From Comamonas sp. lk (lineage in GTDB: Bacteria > Pseudomonadota > Gammaproteobacteria > Burkholderiales > Burkholderiaceae_C), in contig CAMBNY010000004.1 in assembly GCA_945869165.1 (NCBI GenBank), forward strand, positions 16,929-80,928: a stretch of DNA of 64,000 bases, given 5' to 3'. Every line of letters begins with the position of its first letter. Position 1 is the first letter of the stretch. Positions 27,148-37,263 of the stretch are shown here, piece after piece. The notes beneath the pieces were generated by a model. It saw nothing but the letters and a program-made list of their open reading frames with translations, was not told where the DNA came from and made no database searches. The translations under genes were made by a program, and so were the position numbers.

Positions 27148-27401
27148 GATGTGATGCGTCCGGTTGTCTGCAACCTCATGGTTTGGACTTGAAATCATGC
27201 TGCTGGAATAATTAGAAATAGTTTTCCAGCGGAACGCGAAAACACCCGTCAACCCGATGCCTATTGGATAACAGCATGAAACCGAATAATCCTAAGACGA
27301 GCATGGGCACCGTTTTCTCATCGAAACAACTAGGTAGTGGATTTTGACCCTCTTCGGTTAAACCATGGGATGATTTTTTGAAAAATTGGAATAAATACTT
27401 T

Positions 27402-28586
27402 ATGTCTATTTCGTCGAAATTTGTGGATTTTTTTGTCCATAGCGTTTGCGCAGTGTTATTAACTTCATTCATGCCGCTATTTGCTGCTGACCCTCCTAAA
27501 AACAGTGTTGCACCGAGGGCTAGGCCGGCCACGACAATCGAAGTTAGGCCCGCCGCCGCCACGGCAATCGAAGCTCCAAAACCGAGCCAACCAATCCTAG
27601 TGGCACCACTATCGCCAAACACTCAAAGCGCAGTTAATGTCCAAGTCCAAGCTGAGGAAAGGGTGCCGGTTGCAATTGTGTCGGTTCCAAGTACGCCAGT
27701 TAATGGAGTTTTTGGTGTTTTTGATTTTTCTTTGACACTGCCTCGCGGTTGGAGTGTCGGCACCGACGCCCGAGCCAAAAAAGCGCTTGCAGCTGATGGA
27801 AATGATTTGACGCCCATTTTCTCCTTTGAAAGCACCAATGGGGGCATTATTTATGGCACTTGGAGTGTATACGACGGTGGCTTGATTTTTTCACCCGAAA
27901 GTATCGCAGCTGGTAATCCAGGCATTCCTTCTGCTTGGGGCGTAAAAAAGGAAGATATTCGCAGCTTTGTTTCGAAAGCAGGACAGATTGACTACGCCGT
28001 AATGACTGCATCCGGTCCAGGCGATGGACTATCATTTTCTGCGTCTGGTGATAAACGTATGTCCGCGGTTTGGATAGATATTCCGTTCGTTTACAAAGAC
28101 AAAACGGAAGAGCGAAGCGCATGGGCTAAGTTATATTATCGCGGCCCAGTTGAAGGTTCCGCAGAAGCTACGACTATCTACGATGCCATTATGGAGGGTA
28201 TGAGACCGAACGGCGTCGAGCTGCTTAATCTTGTGGAGTACCGTCGCAACTATGCGGCTAAGAATAGAGCTTCAGCGGCAAAACCTGCTGTATCGCAGAT
28301 TACTGAAACGAATAAGCCAGTAGACACCTCAAGAGACGTAGCTGCAGCCAAAAAAATGCCTGAATCGGATAAAACGGTTGAACGTCTAGAGAAGCTTGCG
28401 GAGGACTATAAAAAGGGTTTTGATGACCAAAAGAAGGTTTTCGACGAGCAAAAGAAGGTTTTCGACGAGCAAAAGAAGGTTTTCGATGAGCAAAAGAAGT
28501 TTTTCGAAGAACTAAAGAAGGTTGCAGCACGAACGGAAAAAAATGCGCCTGCTCGGTCGCTGATAGACATTTTTAAGTTTGACTAA
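27402..28586 (+). CDS. Exported protein with beta domain and C-terminal heptad-repeat coiled coil
   Basis: About 394 residues from ATG 27402 (MSISSKFVDF); a TTG 24 bases upstream is also in frame. The signal peptide ends near PLFAADPP. An Ala/Pro-rich linker is followed by a globular domain (about 105-275, GVFDFSLTLPRGWSVGTDAR; IWIDIPFVYKDK-like). The C-terminus is a Lys/Glu-rich coiled coil with five seven-residue repeats FDEQKKV at about 340-374. It may be anchored to or span the envelope. No family recognised. It converges with pbpC, leaving 79 bases between them. Confidence 0.75.
   Translation: MSISSKFVDFFVHSVCAVLLTSFMPLFAADPPKNSVAPRARPATTIEVRPAAATAIEAPKPSQPILVAPLSPNTQSAVNVQVQAEERVPVAIVSVPSTPVNGVFGVFDFSLTLPRGWSVGTDARAKKALAADGNDLTPIFSFESTNGGIIYGTWSVYDGGLIFSPESIAAGNPGIPSAWGVKKEDIRSFVSKAGQIDYAVMTASGPGDGLSFSASGDKRMSAVWIDIPFVYKDKTEERSAWAKLYYRGPVEGSAEATTIYDAIMEGMRPNGVELLNLVEYRRNYAAKNRASAAKPAVSQITETNKPVDTSRDVAAAKKMPESDKTVERLEKLAEDYKKGFDDQKKVFDEQKKVFDEQKKVFDEQKKFFEELKKVAARTEKNAPARSLIDIFKFD
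28419..28523 (+). repeat. 21-bp tandem repeat array (5 units) encoding heptads
   Basis: Five consecutive 21-base units encode FDDQKKV, FDEQKKV, FDEQKKV, FDEQKKF and FEELKKV. The two central units are identical at DNA level (ttcgacgagcaaaagaaggt plus t) and the flanking ones differ by a few bases. A unit of seven codons keeps the frame, so copy number could change and only lengthen or shorten the coiled coil. Confidence 0.9.
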
Positions 28587-28665
28587 TTGCGAACTTGGAC
28601 TTGTTCTTTTAGACATTCCTTTGCGACATTTCTACGTCTGGGGCTTTGGGTATGACACGGGATTG

Positions 28666-30888
28666 TCAGCGCTTACCGATTACACCAGCCCCGCGCACTT
28701 CCAAGCGAATGGAATCAAGAACCTCGCCCTTTGCTCCAACAATCTGAACCTCATGGCGACCAGGCCAAGGTAGCCACTGGGCCTGCGGCCCCTTAGCAAA
28801 TGGTTTGCCATCCATCAACCAGTGGTTGACCACCCCATCAGCTCCAAAATGCAGGCGCTGGCGGTCCGGCGGAATATCAGGGTCCAAGGCGATGATGCTG
28901 CCATTTGCCGGATAGGAGATGCGCGCAATCGCACGGTCGCGCCTAGCAGCGTTCGGGCCGCTATCGCCTTGAGACAAGGCGAACTGGCTCTGCTGTGTGC
29001 CCTCGATAAACCACTCCATGCGAGGCGCTTCCGTCGCAAGGTCACTAGCCCGCTCAGTTCCGTACCCTACCGGCAAGGGCGAGGGAGTGCGCGGGAAACT
29101 GACCGCCTGACGCACCAGGCCGGCGGGGGGCAGCGGTGCGCGGCTGGGCGTTGCGCGGTGTAAATACTGCATCACACTGGCCCACACCGGCGCTGCACCA
29201 CTGGTGCCGCTGACATCCCACATCGGTGCGCCACTGGCATTGCCAACCCACACGCCGACGGTATATCGTTCAGAGTAGCCAATAGCCCAGTTGTCACGCA
29301 TATCTTTGCTGGTGCCGGTTTTGACAGCGCTCCAAAACCGGGTCGCCAGCACGCTGTCGCTGCCAAAAGTACGGGCGCGGGCATTGCTGTCGGCAAGAAT
29401 ATCGCCCACGATGAACGCCGCACGTGGATCGACCACGCATGCTGCTGGGGCTGGTTGGACACCGCCCGGCACAAACGTGCTTTGGCTAAAGCAACCACGG
29501 TTAGCCATAGCACGGTAGGCATTTGTCAGTTGTAACAAAGAAACATCCGCACTCCCCAATGCCAGGCTGTAACCGTAATAGTCGCCGGTTTCACGCAGTG
29601 ACAGACCCAAAGCCGTGAGCTGCTGGTGAAACGCGTCTGGAGAAACCATTACCAGCGTGCGTACCGCCGGCACATTGAGGGACGCGCCCAAGGCGGTACG
29701 CGTAGAGACCCAGCCTTTGAATTGGTGGTCATAGTTCTGCGGGATATACAAACCGCCAGAGGTTTGGATTTGCGCTCCAGAGTCATCCAATAAAGACGCC
29801 GCCGTAATACGCCGCTGCGCAATGGCTTGGGCATACAGAAATGGCTTGAGCGTGGAGCCGGGCTGGCGCAGCGCCACCACACCGTCCACCTGGGCAGCGG
29901 CACTGAGCGAACCCGAAGACCCCACCCAGGCCAAGACCTCACCGCTCGCGTTGTCCAAGACTAGGACCGCGCCATCCTCGACATGACGCCCCCGCAATTC
30001 ACGCAATTGCTGCGTAAGGGACTGCAAAGCCATGCGCTGCAATGGCGCACGCAGGGTGGTCCGCAGCACCTGAGGCAATGGTTCGCTGCGCTGACGCAGC
30101 GCCTGCCGCGCCAAATGGGGGGCAATTCCCTCGCTGGCCGCGAATTCGCGCCGCTGCAGCGCAGCCTGTGCGAAATAAACCAAACCTTCGCAATCTATCG
30201 CTCGGACAGAAACGTCCATAGCTTGCAGTACCGTGCATGCCCGTTGCCCGACCTGCGCGCCGGGCGCGTTGGGGGCTCGAACGAGGGCTGCGGCTATCGC
30301 CGCTTCGCGGTTGTCGAGCCCTGAGGCAGCCTTACCGAACAAAGTTCGGCTCAGCGCGTCAATGCCGACGAGCTCACCGCGAAAGGGCACCAAATTCAAA
30401 TAGGCTTCCAATATCTGGTCCTTGCGCCAGCCTCGTTCGAGCATCTGCGCCGACACGGCTTGGCCAATTTTTTGGACAACGCTGCGCCCGCCCGCCACCC
30501 GGCGTAGGTCACCATCAAGCAAGCCCGCCAATTGCATGGTAATAGTGGATGCGCCGCGGGTTTTCTGGCTCCAAAGATTTGCCCACGCAGCAGCCGATAC
30601 CCCCTTCCAATCAACGCCGCTGTGTTCGTAAAACCGCTTGTCCTCACTGAAAACCAAGGCCGTTCGCAAAGCCGGCGATATGTCTTCCAAAGCCAGCCAT
30701 TGCCCCTTACGCACGGTGTCATCAGCGCGGACACGCTGCAAGAGCACACCATCCCGGTCCAGCACCTGGACGTCAGAGGCGCGGTATGCCGCTTTGACGT
30801 CCCCGTAACGCGGCTGCGCAAGGGCTTGTCCAGCCAAGCAGCCCGTGGCCAACAGGCTCAGCGCCAAGCGCGCCAGCGGCATGCGCAT
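28666..30888 (-). CDS. pbpC: Penicillin-binding protein 1C (transglycosylase/transpeptidase)
   Basis: A 740-residue class A PBP. It starts with a signal or anchor segment, followed by the GT51 glycosyltransferase domain with catalytic Glu82 (FSEDKRFYEHSGVDW) and RGASTITMQLA. The transpeptidase domain has the SxxK serine at 345 (RQPGSTLKPF) and a KTGTS motif (VKTGTSKDMRDNWAIGYS). The C-terminal BiPBP_C domain is present (ISYPANGSIIALDPDIP). It overlaps the stop of the alpha-2-macroglobulin gene, the same order as yfhM-pbpC in E. coli, where the two are thought to repair peptidoglycan and trap invading proteases. Confidence 0.93.
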   Translation of the reverse strand: MRMPLARLALSLLATGCLAGQALAQPRYGDVKAAYRASDVQVLDRDGVLLQRVRADDTVRKGQWLALEDISPALRTALVFSEDKRFYEHSGVDWKGVSAAAWANLWSQKTRGASTITMQLAGLLDGDLRRVAGGRSVVQKIGQAVSAQMLERGWRKDQILEAYLNLVPFRGELVGIDALSRTLFGKAASGLDNREAAIAAALVRAPNAPGAQVGQRACTVLQAMDVSVRAIDCEGLVYFAQAALQRREFAASEGIAPHLARQALRQRSEPLPQVLRTTLRAPLQRMALQSLTQQLRELRGRHVEDGAVLVLDNASGEVLAWVGSSGSLSAAAQVDGVVALRQPGSTLKPFLYAQAIAQRRITAASLLDDSGAQIQTSGGLYIPQNYDHQFKGWVSTRTALGASLNVPAVRTLVMVSPDAFHQQLTALGLSLRETGDYYGYSLALGSADVSLLQLTNAYRAMANRGCFSQSTFVPGGVQPAPAACVVDPRAAFIVGDILADSNARARTFGSDSVLATRFWSAVKTGTSKDMRDNWAIGYSERYTVGVWVGNASGAPMWDVSGTSGAAPVWASVMQYLHRATPSRAPLPPAGLVRQAVSFPRTPSPLPVGYGTERASDLATEAPRMEWFIEGTQQSQFALSQGDSGPNAARRDRAIARISYPANGSIIALDPDIPPDRQRLHFGADGVVNHWLMDGKPFAKGPQAQWLPWPGRHEVQIVGAKGEVLDSIRLEVRGAGVIGKR

Positions 30889-33800
30889 TAGCGGGCAGCC
30901 TGCACGCGCACGCGCGCATTGGGCGTTGCACCAAACATCTCCGGCGCATACATGGCCTCTACCCGCGAAGGTGGTAGAGAAAAATCGCCCACATTGTTCA
31001 GGCGTATGGTGTATTCGACCTTGGTAATGCCTTTAGGCAAGTAGCCGTAATAGCCCCGGTAGGACTCAAAACTTCGCTCCTCAAATACCGCCCACGCAGA
31101 CCCTTGCCGGGTCTCGCCCTGGCTCGCAATCTCAGAGTCGCGCCCCAAACCATTGCCCAAAATAGCAGCCCCGCCGGGTACTGGGTCGGTAAGCGCGACC
31201 CAGCTCATATCGGAGCTGGCGTTCACCTCAAGGGTGACGCGCAGCACATCCCCGCGCGTGTAGCTACCTGCAGGAAGGCTCTTGTTGGCCTGCTCCACCG
31301 GCGTAATGGTTTTCCGAATCTGGTAGCCCGCGCTGACCGGCTCTTTGAGCTGCACGGCAGCGATCGACTGCAAGGTCAACCAAGGTTTGCCAGAGCCTTG
31401 GTGGCTCAGCTTGAGCGCCTCGGTCCCCGCAGGTTTATTCCAAGGCAGAAACATGCTGTTATTGCGCAGATTACCGCCTATTGCGGGGGCGCCAAAGGCA
31501 CTCGACTTGTTGCCTTCGCCGGACGCCTCTCCCGCTTTGACACGCTCCACCTTGCTCCAATCAATGGCTGCATTAGCGGATCCCATGTTGGACTTGGTGG
31601 TGCCAGTGACCGGAGCCGACTCAAAACGCGCGGAAAATTTTTCTAGTGCCAAAGCACCCCACAAGTTAGCCGTGGTGGTCTGCCAGGCGCCACCCTGCTG
31701 TCGATTGATAAAGCCATTGGCCAATCTGCCGGCATCGTCCTTCCAGGCAGGGTCCTCGAGCACCGCCAATAACAGTCGCGCGCCATTGACGTCGCCGTTT
31801 TGCATCAGCCACCACCAGTAGTCGTCGGCATCGGAACTAAAGCTTAATTTGCTTCCCTGGTAACTGATGCGGCTGCGCAGAATCTGGCCGGCCTCGGCAA
31901 GCCGCTTGTCGCGGTCGGGCACATCAACAACGCGTTTGAGAATGTTGAACCAATCAATCACTGCATGGGTCGGCCATTGGTTAGGCGCCGCGGTAATGCT
32001 ATTGAGCATTTTGCCCTGGGCCTTGCCGTAGCGAGAGAGGGCTTCAATCGCAGCGAGTTTGCGCACATCCAGATCCTTGCGTGGGCTCCAGCCGTCTCGC
32101 TGGATGCGCCCCTCTACGAACGCAGTCAAGCCGCGCTCTAAAGGAGCGCGCGCTTCCTCACTCAGCGCAAAAACACGGTTCACACCGGAGGCCTCGTGCG
32201 CGGCCGCCAAGACGTAGGCAGCCAGGGTATCGCTGCCTCGGTTACTTTCGCCTTCACGCGGCGGAAAGTAGTTCACCAGTCCGTCAGCATCCAGGTAACC
32301 AGGTAGCTCCGCCACGACTGCCTGCCACGCCTTGGCGTCGCGCAAGCCCACCGCTTTGCTTACTTTTTGCTCCATGCACGAGAAGGGGTAATTGGCAAAC
32401 CAGTCACGCACTCCGGGCAATCCTTCGGACAGTCGCGGCTGCAGCACCATCTTCAGGCCGCCACGTCCCGGCAGCGCGTCCGCCGGGGCGTTCACGTCCA
32501 AGGTAAAGGAACCGTCAATTTGCGCCAAGGTCGCCTGCTGGACGGTGAGTGGCACGGCGGGGATGATGCGCTGCTGCGCTTTGAGGCCATCACGCGCAGC
32601 ACCAAGCTTGTCCTTGGCTTCTATCTCCCACTGGATGGACTCGAAGCGGGAGAACGCAAGTTGTGCGGGGGCGGTCACGTTCCACGCCACCTCGCGGGCT
32701 TCTCCGGCCGGAATCTCCAAGGTTTGCGGCGCTAACTCTAGCAACGTGGCGCGTGGAGTTACTACGACCTGCATAGCCTGTTTGGTAGTGTTACGCAATG
32801 TGAATTGCGCGCGGAATTGATCATCCTCGCGTACCAGCGGCGGCAGGCCGCTGATGATTTGCAGGTCCTGGGTGGCACGGATACTGGTGGAGCCGGTGCC
32901 AAACATACCTGTACCCGCATCGGCAATCGCCACGATTTTGAAGGTGGTCAAGGCGTCATTGAGCGGCACCGTCAGGGTAGCGCTGCCGTTGGCATCGAGC
33001 TGCACGCGGGGGTTCCACAACAACAAGGTGTCTAGCAACTCGCGCGTGCCGCTGCGGCCACCACCTCCACCGGCCGGTACCGCTTTGCGGCCAAAGTGCC
33101 TGCGGCCAATGATTTCCATCTGCGCGGTCGAAGTCTCCACGCCCCAGGCCCGGCGCTGCAACATGGCCTCCAACAAGTTCCAACTGTCATTGGGCAGCAG
33201 TTCCAGCAAAGCCTGGTCCACGGCGACCAAAGCCACTTCGGCGTTGGCCGCTGGCCTCCCATTGGGCAACTTGACCTGAACCTGTACCCGCGCATTACCG
33301 CGAACCGGATAGGTCTCTTTATCAGCCTTGACGCTGACGTCCAATTGGTGTGCCCCGGTTCCCACACGTATCTCGGCCACGCCAAGGCGGAAGGCAGGCT
33401 TGCTCAGATCCACCAAGGTCGTCGGCGCCGTGTATTCCCGCCCCTCGTACCAGAAGGTAGTCCACCATTCCCGTGGCGCGCGATAGCCCCAAGTGAAAAA
33501 ACTGTACCAGGGCACCTCGCGCAAACGGCCGCGCAAGGCCAAAACGCTGACAAAGACATTGGGCCCCCAGCCCTCCTGTACTTTGACTTCCACGGTCGGA
33601 TCCCGACCGCGTAGCTGTACCACACGGCTTTCAATGACGCCCTCGCGTTCGATCGTTAGCAAGGCAGTCGCCAGGCGAAACGGTGTACGGACTTGAAAGC
33701 GGGCGGTCTCGCCAGGCTCATAGCTTTTCTTTTCCGGCAAGAGGTCAATGCGATCATGGTTATCGCCGCCGAACCAGAGTTCGCCTTGCTTGGTGACATA

Positions 33801-36800
33801 CACCGAGCTGGCAGCCTGGCTGCTGTTGCCTGCGCGGTCGGTTGCCGTGACAACCAGCTCCACTTCTCCTGGATCGGACAGTGTGGTTTCGCACATCAGC
33901 AGTCCGCGGCTATCGCTTTTACCGGAGCACACACTGCCCAGATCTTTGACCGTGGTCTGGTTGTCATAGGTATAAAAGCCGCCCACCATGCGCTTGCGCG
34001 CACTGGTCACTATGCGCGCCATGGCACGTACCTGCAAGGCAACGCCCTCTTGCGGTTTACCACCCAGGTCCAAAGCGAGCGCCTGAAACTTGATCTGTTT
34101 GCCGCTGGATAGCCAGTCTTCGGTCTTTATGCCGGCCAACACGGCGGCTGGCCACAGAGTGCGCGTGCTACGCAGGGTTTGCACTTCGCCATTCGGATCG
34201 GAATAACTCGCTTCGAGCAAAAGATCAAGGGGCTGTTTGCCGGTTGCCAGCTGTGTCAGCGTGGTTTTACCGCTGCCGTTTTTGTCCAAGCGCACTGGCA
34301 ACTTGTCCGCGACCACGCGCGAATCCGAACTGTTGTTTTCTGATTCCTGCTCGCCGCCAGACACCGCGTCAGATCGGTCGCTAGGCGGCTGAAAGCTAAA
34401 AGCTTCATAGTCCGCGAAGCTGACGAATTTTGGTCGCAGCATGGCCGATACCTGAACCGGTAGATTAGCCGCCGGTCCGCCCGATACATAGTTGATTTGC
34501 ACCTCCACCGGTACGGAGGCGGCATTGACCAACTGTGCGCTACCTGCGGGGTTCACACGGCCCTCGTACACCGGCAATCGAAACTCTTCCACACGGAACT
34601 CGCCTGTGTGGATACTGTGATCATCGGCCTTACTCAATTCAATGCGGTACAGGCCTAGCTTGGCAGTGCGCGGTATGGCAAAGCTACTTTCGGCACTCTG
34701 GCCTCCAGTGGCCGTTTTGCGCCATACCAGTGCTTGGGGATATTCCTGTCCGCTGCCCAAGTGGGTCACCACCAGCCGATCAGGTGGTCCACTAGAAAGA
34801 CCGAAACCCTGCCCGGTCTGGCTACGAATGATGTGCTTCATGGAGACGGTCTCGCCCACACGCAACAAATTCCGGTCCACGATAGTGTGTGCCCGCTCGT
34901 CGGGGTGGGCGACTTGGCTAGTGGGCAGGTTAAAACGCCAAGACTCAATGCCGCGGTTCCAGTCGCTCCACGTAAAAGCGAGGTCTTCGACCACCCCCTT
35001 GCCATCGCCCGCCGGTTGCGGCGCGCGGGCGCTGACGAAATACGCTTGGTGGTAGCTGTTTTCGGTGTTGCAAGCAGGCGCTTGCGGCGAGATGCCCTCC
35101 AGGCGGGCGATGCCAGCAGCATCGGTCTTACCAACGCTAATCTCACGACCGCGGCAATCCGATACACGCACCATGGCACCCGCGACGGGTGCACCCTTGT
35201 CGAGTGTGGTGACCCAGGCCAAGGCGTTTTCACGCCCCAGCTTGAAATGCACAGCTAGGTTGGTGACCAGCGCGGAGGTCCTTACGTACATGGTACGCCC
35301 GGGCCCATGGCGAGCGTCGAGTAGGGAGGCTCCCAACTTTTGCGAAGCAATTTCTATCACATGGAAGCCGGGATCCAGCGGAATACCCACTACTTCAAAT
35401 GGGCGTGGGTCATTGCCTGCTGTCTTGGGTAAGTCCAGCGTTTTCACGCCGGGCTGGCCCTTTAACAAAGAGACCATGCGGGTCTGCACCTCTCTACGGT
35501 CGCTTTTATCGATGGATTTGGGGACCGTATTGAGATCGGACACAGCCACCTTGCGTGTCACCGATGCGGTGTCATAGGTTTGAACCTTTTGAAACCAGGC
35601 AATGATTTGTGCGTCATTGACTGGCTTGAGGTCGCTGACCTGCCCGGCCTGCAATCCTTTGACCTGGAGCGAGGCTTCCACATTGCGCAAGGTAACCGGC
35701 AGCAGTGCCACGCCGCCCGGTTCTGCAAAACGCTCCACTACACCGAACGGTGAGGCGGGAAATTTGGCAAGCGGTGGCAAGGCACCGGTGGACACCTTGA
35801 GGGGAAAGGTCGATGCATTGCGCAGACTGCGTCCGCTTTCATCTTTGAAATCCTTGGGTAGCTCCAAACGAAATTGCGTCAGCTCGGGCAACACATTAGA
35901 AAAACGAATGCTGTTGAGATCCTGTTCATCGCCCTGCCCGCTCCCGCGGGTCTCCTCAAAAACCGGTTTAAAGCTTTCTTTTTCCGATACCAAACGGACG
36001 CCCTCCAGCCATTTTCTCGGTACTGCCGAAGTAAAAGCCAAGGTCATCGGGCGGACCGGAAGGCAAGCACTTTGCGCGTTCTCCCGCTCGCAGCTGAAAC
36101 TGGCCGAAAATGGTTCGCGCACCGCAAAGCCAAATCGCTTCTGCGTTGCATTGGTAACCCCCTCTGGGGTGGCTACGCCCTTGTCAAATACCAGTTGCAG
36201 CTTGGCAGAAGGCGTAAGGCGACGATTACAAGCCAGCGTTAAAAAGGCCAGCGGGTTCTGCGCCGCGTCGCGATCCCATCCGTGCGCTTTCAGCAAAGCA
36301 GCGCGCTCTTTACCTTCGATCAAGCGCACCGCAATGCGCTCACCAAGCCCGTCGACCGCACACCACATATGCGCCTGCACACTGCCAAGGCTCGCCGCAC
36401 CCGAAAGGCGTAATGCAAAGTACTGCTCCTCATCCACAGGACTACCGCCATAAGGACGAATGTCCTTCACAAACGGCCCACCCGTACTGAAACTGAAGCG
36501 ATCCGGCCCGCTGAACTCAGCACCTTTTGACGACTTCAAACCGGGCTTTATCTGCGCGCTGCAGCGCATGCCGGAAGGCAAGTCGTCTTCTACATCAAAA
36601 ACCCAAGCGCGTTCATTCAACCATCGCCCTGCGCCCTTGAGTGCAAAGCCGTCGGCGCACCGCAGCTCCACCGGTGCCTCGGCCTTGGGGTCACCGAAGC
36701 CAATGACGGCCTCGTCAAATTTAATAACTATCTGCCGAACCTGTGCAATCTCACCCTGAGGAGATGCGCTGCTGATCTGGAATGCGTGTGCGGCCAAAGC

Positions 36801-36845
36801 GCTCAGCGCCAGCAATAAGATGGTCAAAAGGGTTTTGATGCGCAT
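30888..36845 (-). CDS. Bacterial alpha-2-macroglobulin (YfhM-like) with thioester
   Basis: A 1985-residue giant with a Sec signal (LLTILLLALSALAAHAFQI) and no lipobox, so it is probably soluble or anchored otherwise, unlike E. coli YfhM. Macroglobulin beta domains fill the N-terminal two thirds. The A2M core motifs WNPRVQLDANGSATLTVPLN and VREDDQFRAQFTLRN precede the thioester motif CMEQ at Cys1490, followed by the alpha-toroid (thioester) domain (LAAYVLAAAHEASG). The thioester would bind covalently to attacking proteases. It is translationally coupled to pbpC (TAATG). At about 6 kb it is the longest gene here. Confidence 0.93.
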   Translation of the reverse strand: MRIKTLLTILLLALSALAAHAFQISSASPQGEIAQVRQIVIKFDEAVIGFGDPKAEAPVELRCADGFALKGAGRWLNERAWVFDVEDDLPSGMRCSAQIKPGLKSSKGAEFSGPDRFSFSTGGPFVKDIRPYGGSPVDEEQYFALRLSGAASLGSVQAHMWCAVDGLGERIAVRLIEGKERAALLKAHGWDRDAAQNPLAFLTLACNRRLTPSAKLQLVFDKGVATPEGVTNATQKRFGFAVREPFSASFSCERENAQSACLPVRPMTLAFTSAVPRKWLEGVRLVSEKESFKPVFEETRGSGQGDEQDLNSIRFSNVLPELTQFRLELPKDFKDESGRSLRNASTFPLKVSTGALPPLAKFPASPFGVVERFAEPGGVALLPVTLRNVEASLQVKGLQAGQVSDLKPVNDAQIIAWFQKVQTYDTASVTRKVAVSDLNTVPKSIDKSDRREVQTRMVSLLKGQPGVKTLDLPKTAGNDPRPFEVVGIPLDPGFHVIEIASQKLGASLLDARHGPGRTMYVRTSALVTNLAVHFKLGRENALAWVTTLDKGAPVAGAMVRVSDCRGREISVGKTDAAGIARLEGISPQAPACNTENSYHQAYFVSARAPQPAGDGKGVVEDLAFTWSDWNRGIESWRFNLPTSQVAHPDERAHTIVDRNLLRVGETVSMKHIIRSQTGQGFGLSSGPPDRLVVTHLGSGQEYPQALVWRKTATGGQSAESSFAIPRTAKLGLYRIELSKADDHSIHTGEFRVEEFRLPVYEGRVNPAGSAQLVNAASVPVEVQINYVSGGPAANLPVQVSAMLRPKFVSFADYEAFSFQPPSDRSDAVSGGEQESENNSSDSRVVADKLPVRLDKNGSGKTTLTQLATGKQPLDLLLEASYSDPNGEVQTLRSTRTLWPAAVLAGIKTEDWLSSGKQIKFQALALDLGGKPQEGVALQVRAMARIVTSARKRMVGGFYTYDNQTTVKDLGSVCSGKSDSRGLLMCETTLSDPGEVELVVTATDRAGNSSQAASSVYVTKQGELWFGGDNHDRIDLLPEKKSYEPGETARFQVRTPFRLATALLTIEREGVIESRVVQLRGRDPTVEVKVQEGWGPNVFVSVLALRGRLREVPWYSFFTWGYRAPREWWTTFWYEGREYTAPTTLVDLSKPAFRLGVAEIRVGTGAHQLDVSVKADKETYPVRGNARVQVQVKLPNGRPAANAEVALVAVDQALLELLPNDSWNLLEAMLQRRAWGVETSTAQMEIIGRRHFGRKAVPAGGGGGRSGTRELLDTLLLWNPRVQLDANGSATLTVPLNDALTTFKIVAIADAGTGMFGTGSTSIRATQDLQIISGLPPLVREDDQFRAQFTLRNTTKQAMQVVVTPRATLLELAPQTLEIPAGEAREVAWNVTAPAQLAFSRFESIQWEIEAKDKLGAARDGLKAQQRIIPAVPLTVQQATLAQIDGSFTLDVNAPADALPGRGGLKMVLQPRLSEGLPGVRDWFANYPFSCMEQKVSKAVGLRDAKAWQAVVAELPGYLDADGLVNYFPPREGESNRGSDTLAAYVLAAAHEASGVNRVFALSEEARAPLERGLTAFVEGRIQRDGWSPRKDLDVRKLAAIEALSRYGKAQGKMLNSITAAPNQWPTHAVIDWFNILKRVVDVPDRDKRLAEAGQILRSRISYQGSKLSFSSDADDYWWWLMQNGDVNGARLLLAVLEDPAWKDDAGRLANGFINRQQGGAWQTTTANLWGALALEKFSARFESAPVTGTTKSNMGSANAAIDWSKVERVKAGEASGEGNKSSAFGAPAIGGNLRNNSMFLPWNKPAGTEALKLSHQGSGKPWLTLQSIAAVQLKEPVSAGYQIRKTITPVEQANKSLPAGSYTRGDVLRVTLEVNASSDMSWVALTDPVPGGAAILGNGLGRDSEIASQGETRQGSAWAVFEERSFESYRGYYGYLPKGITKVEYTIRLNNVGDFSLPPSRVEAMYAPEMFGATPNARVRVQAAR

Positions 36846-37263
36846 GACGTGGTCATTGATAAGTAATTCAGTTTAATTCCGCCGGGACATTAGCGGGCAT
36901 TAATTTAATGCTGGAATATTTGCAGCAAAAAATTCAATTTAACGCATAACGCGTGGGGCGTCAATGAGAATCCCAGTTCCCACAGCGCCGGGTCGGCGCC
37001 CATATTAAACGGATAATGCAACCCCGTTGAAACCCGACGACCCCATTTGATTTATTTTGAACCAAATAAAGTATTTAATTATTATTAAGAAAAAGAAAAA
37101 TATTATTTTAAAAATTTATAACACGATATATTTTTAAAATTCAAGACACGCCGCTATTGCAATTGAGCTGCGGTGCACTCGGAAGCTTCCACACCAAAAC
37201 CTATGCGGGCGCTGGAACGTCAGCCAAAGGCGGTCGCTCCACGCCAACGCCTAGCTGCATCGG
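36846..37263. other. Intergenic region with AT-rich core
   Basis: A 418-base gap with no convincing gene. Bases about 37041-37145 are very AT-rich (runs such as attattattaagaaaaagaa), unlike the flanking DNA, and could hold the promoter of the macroglobulin gene further upstream or a bound nucleoid protein site. Nothing else stands out. Confidence 0.4.

Noticed and set aside
36846-37263. Possible replication origin or nucleoid site in the AT-rich gap
   Set aside because: No repeated DnaA-type boxes or iterons are visible; AT-richness alone is not enough.
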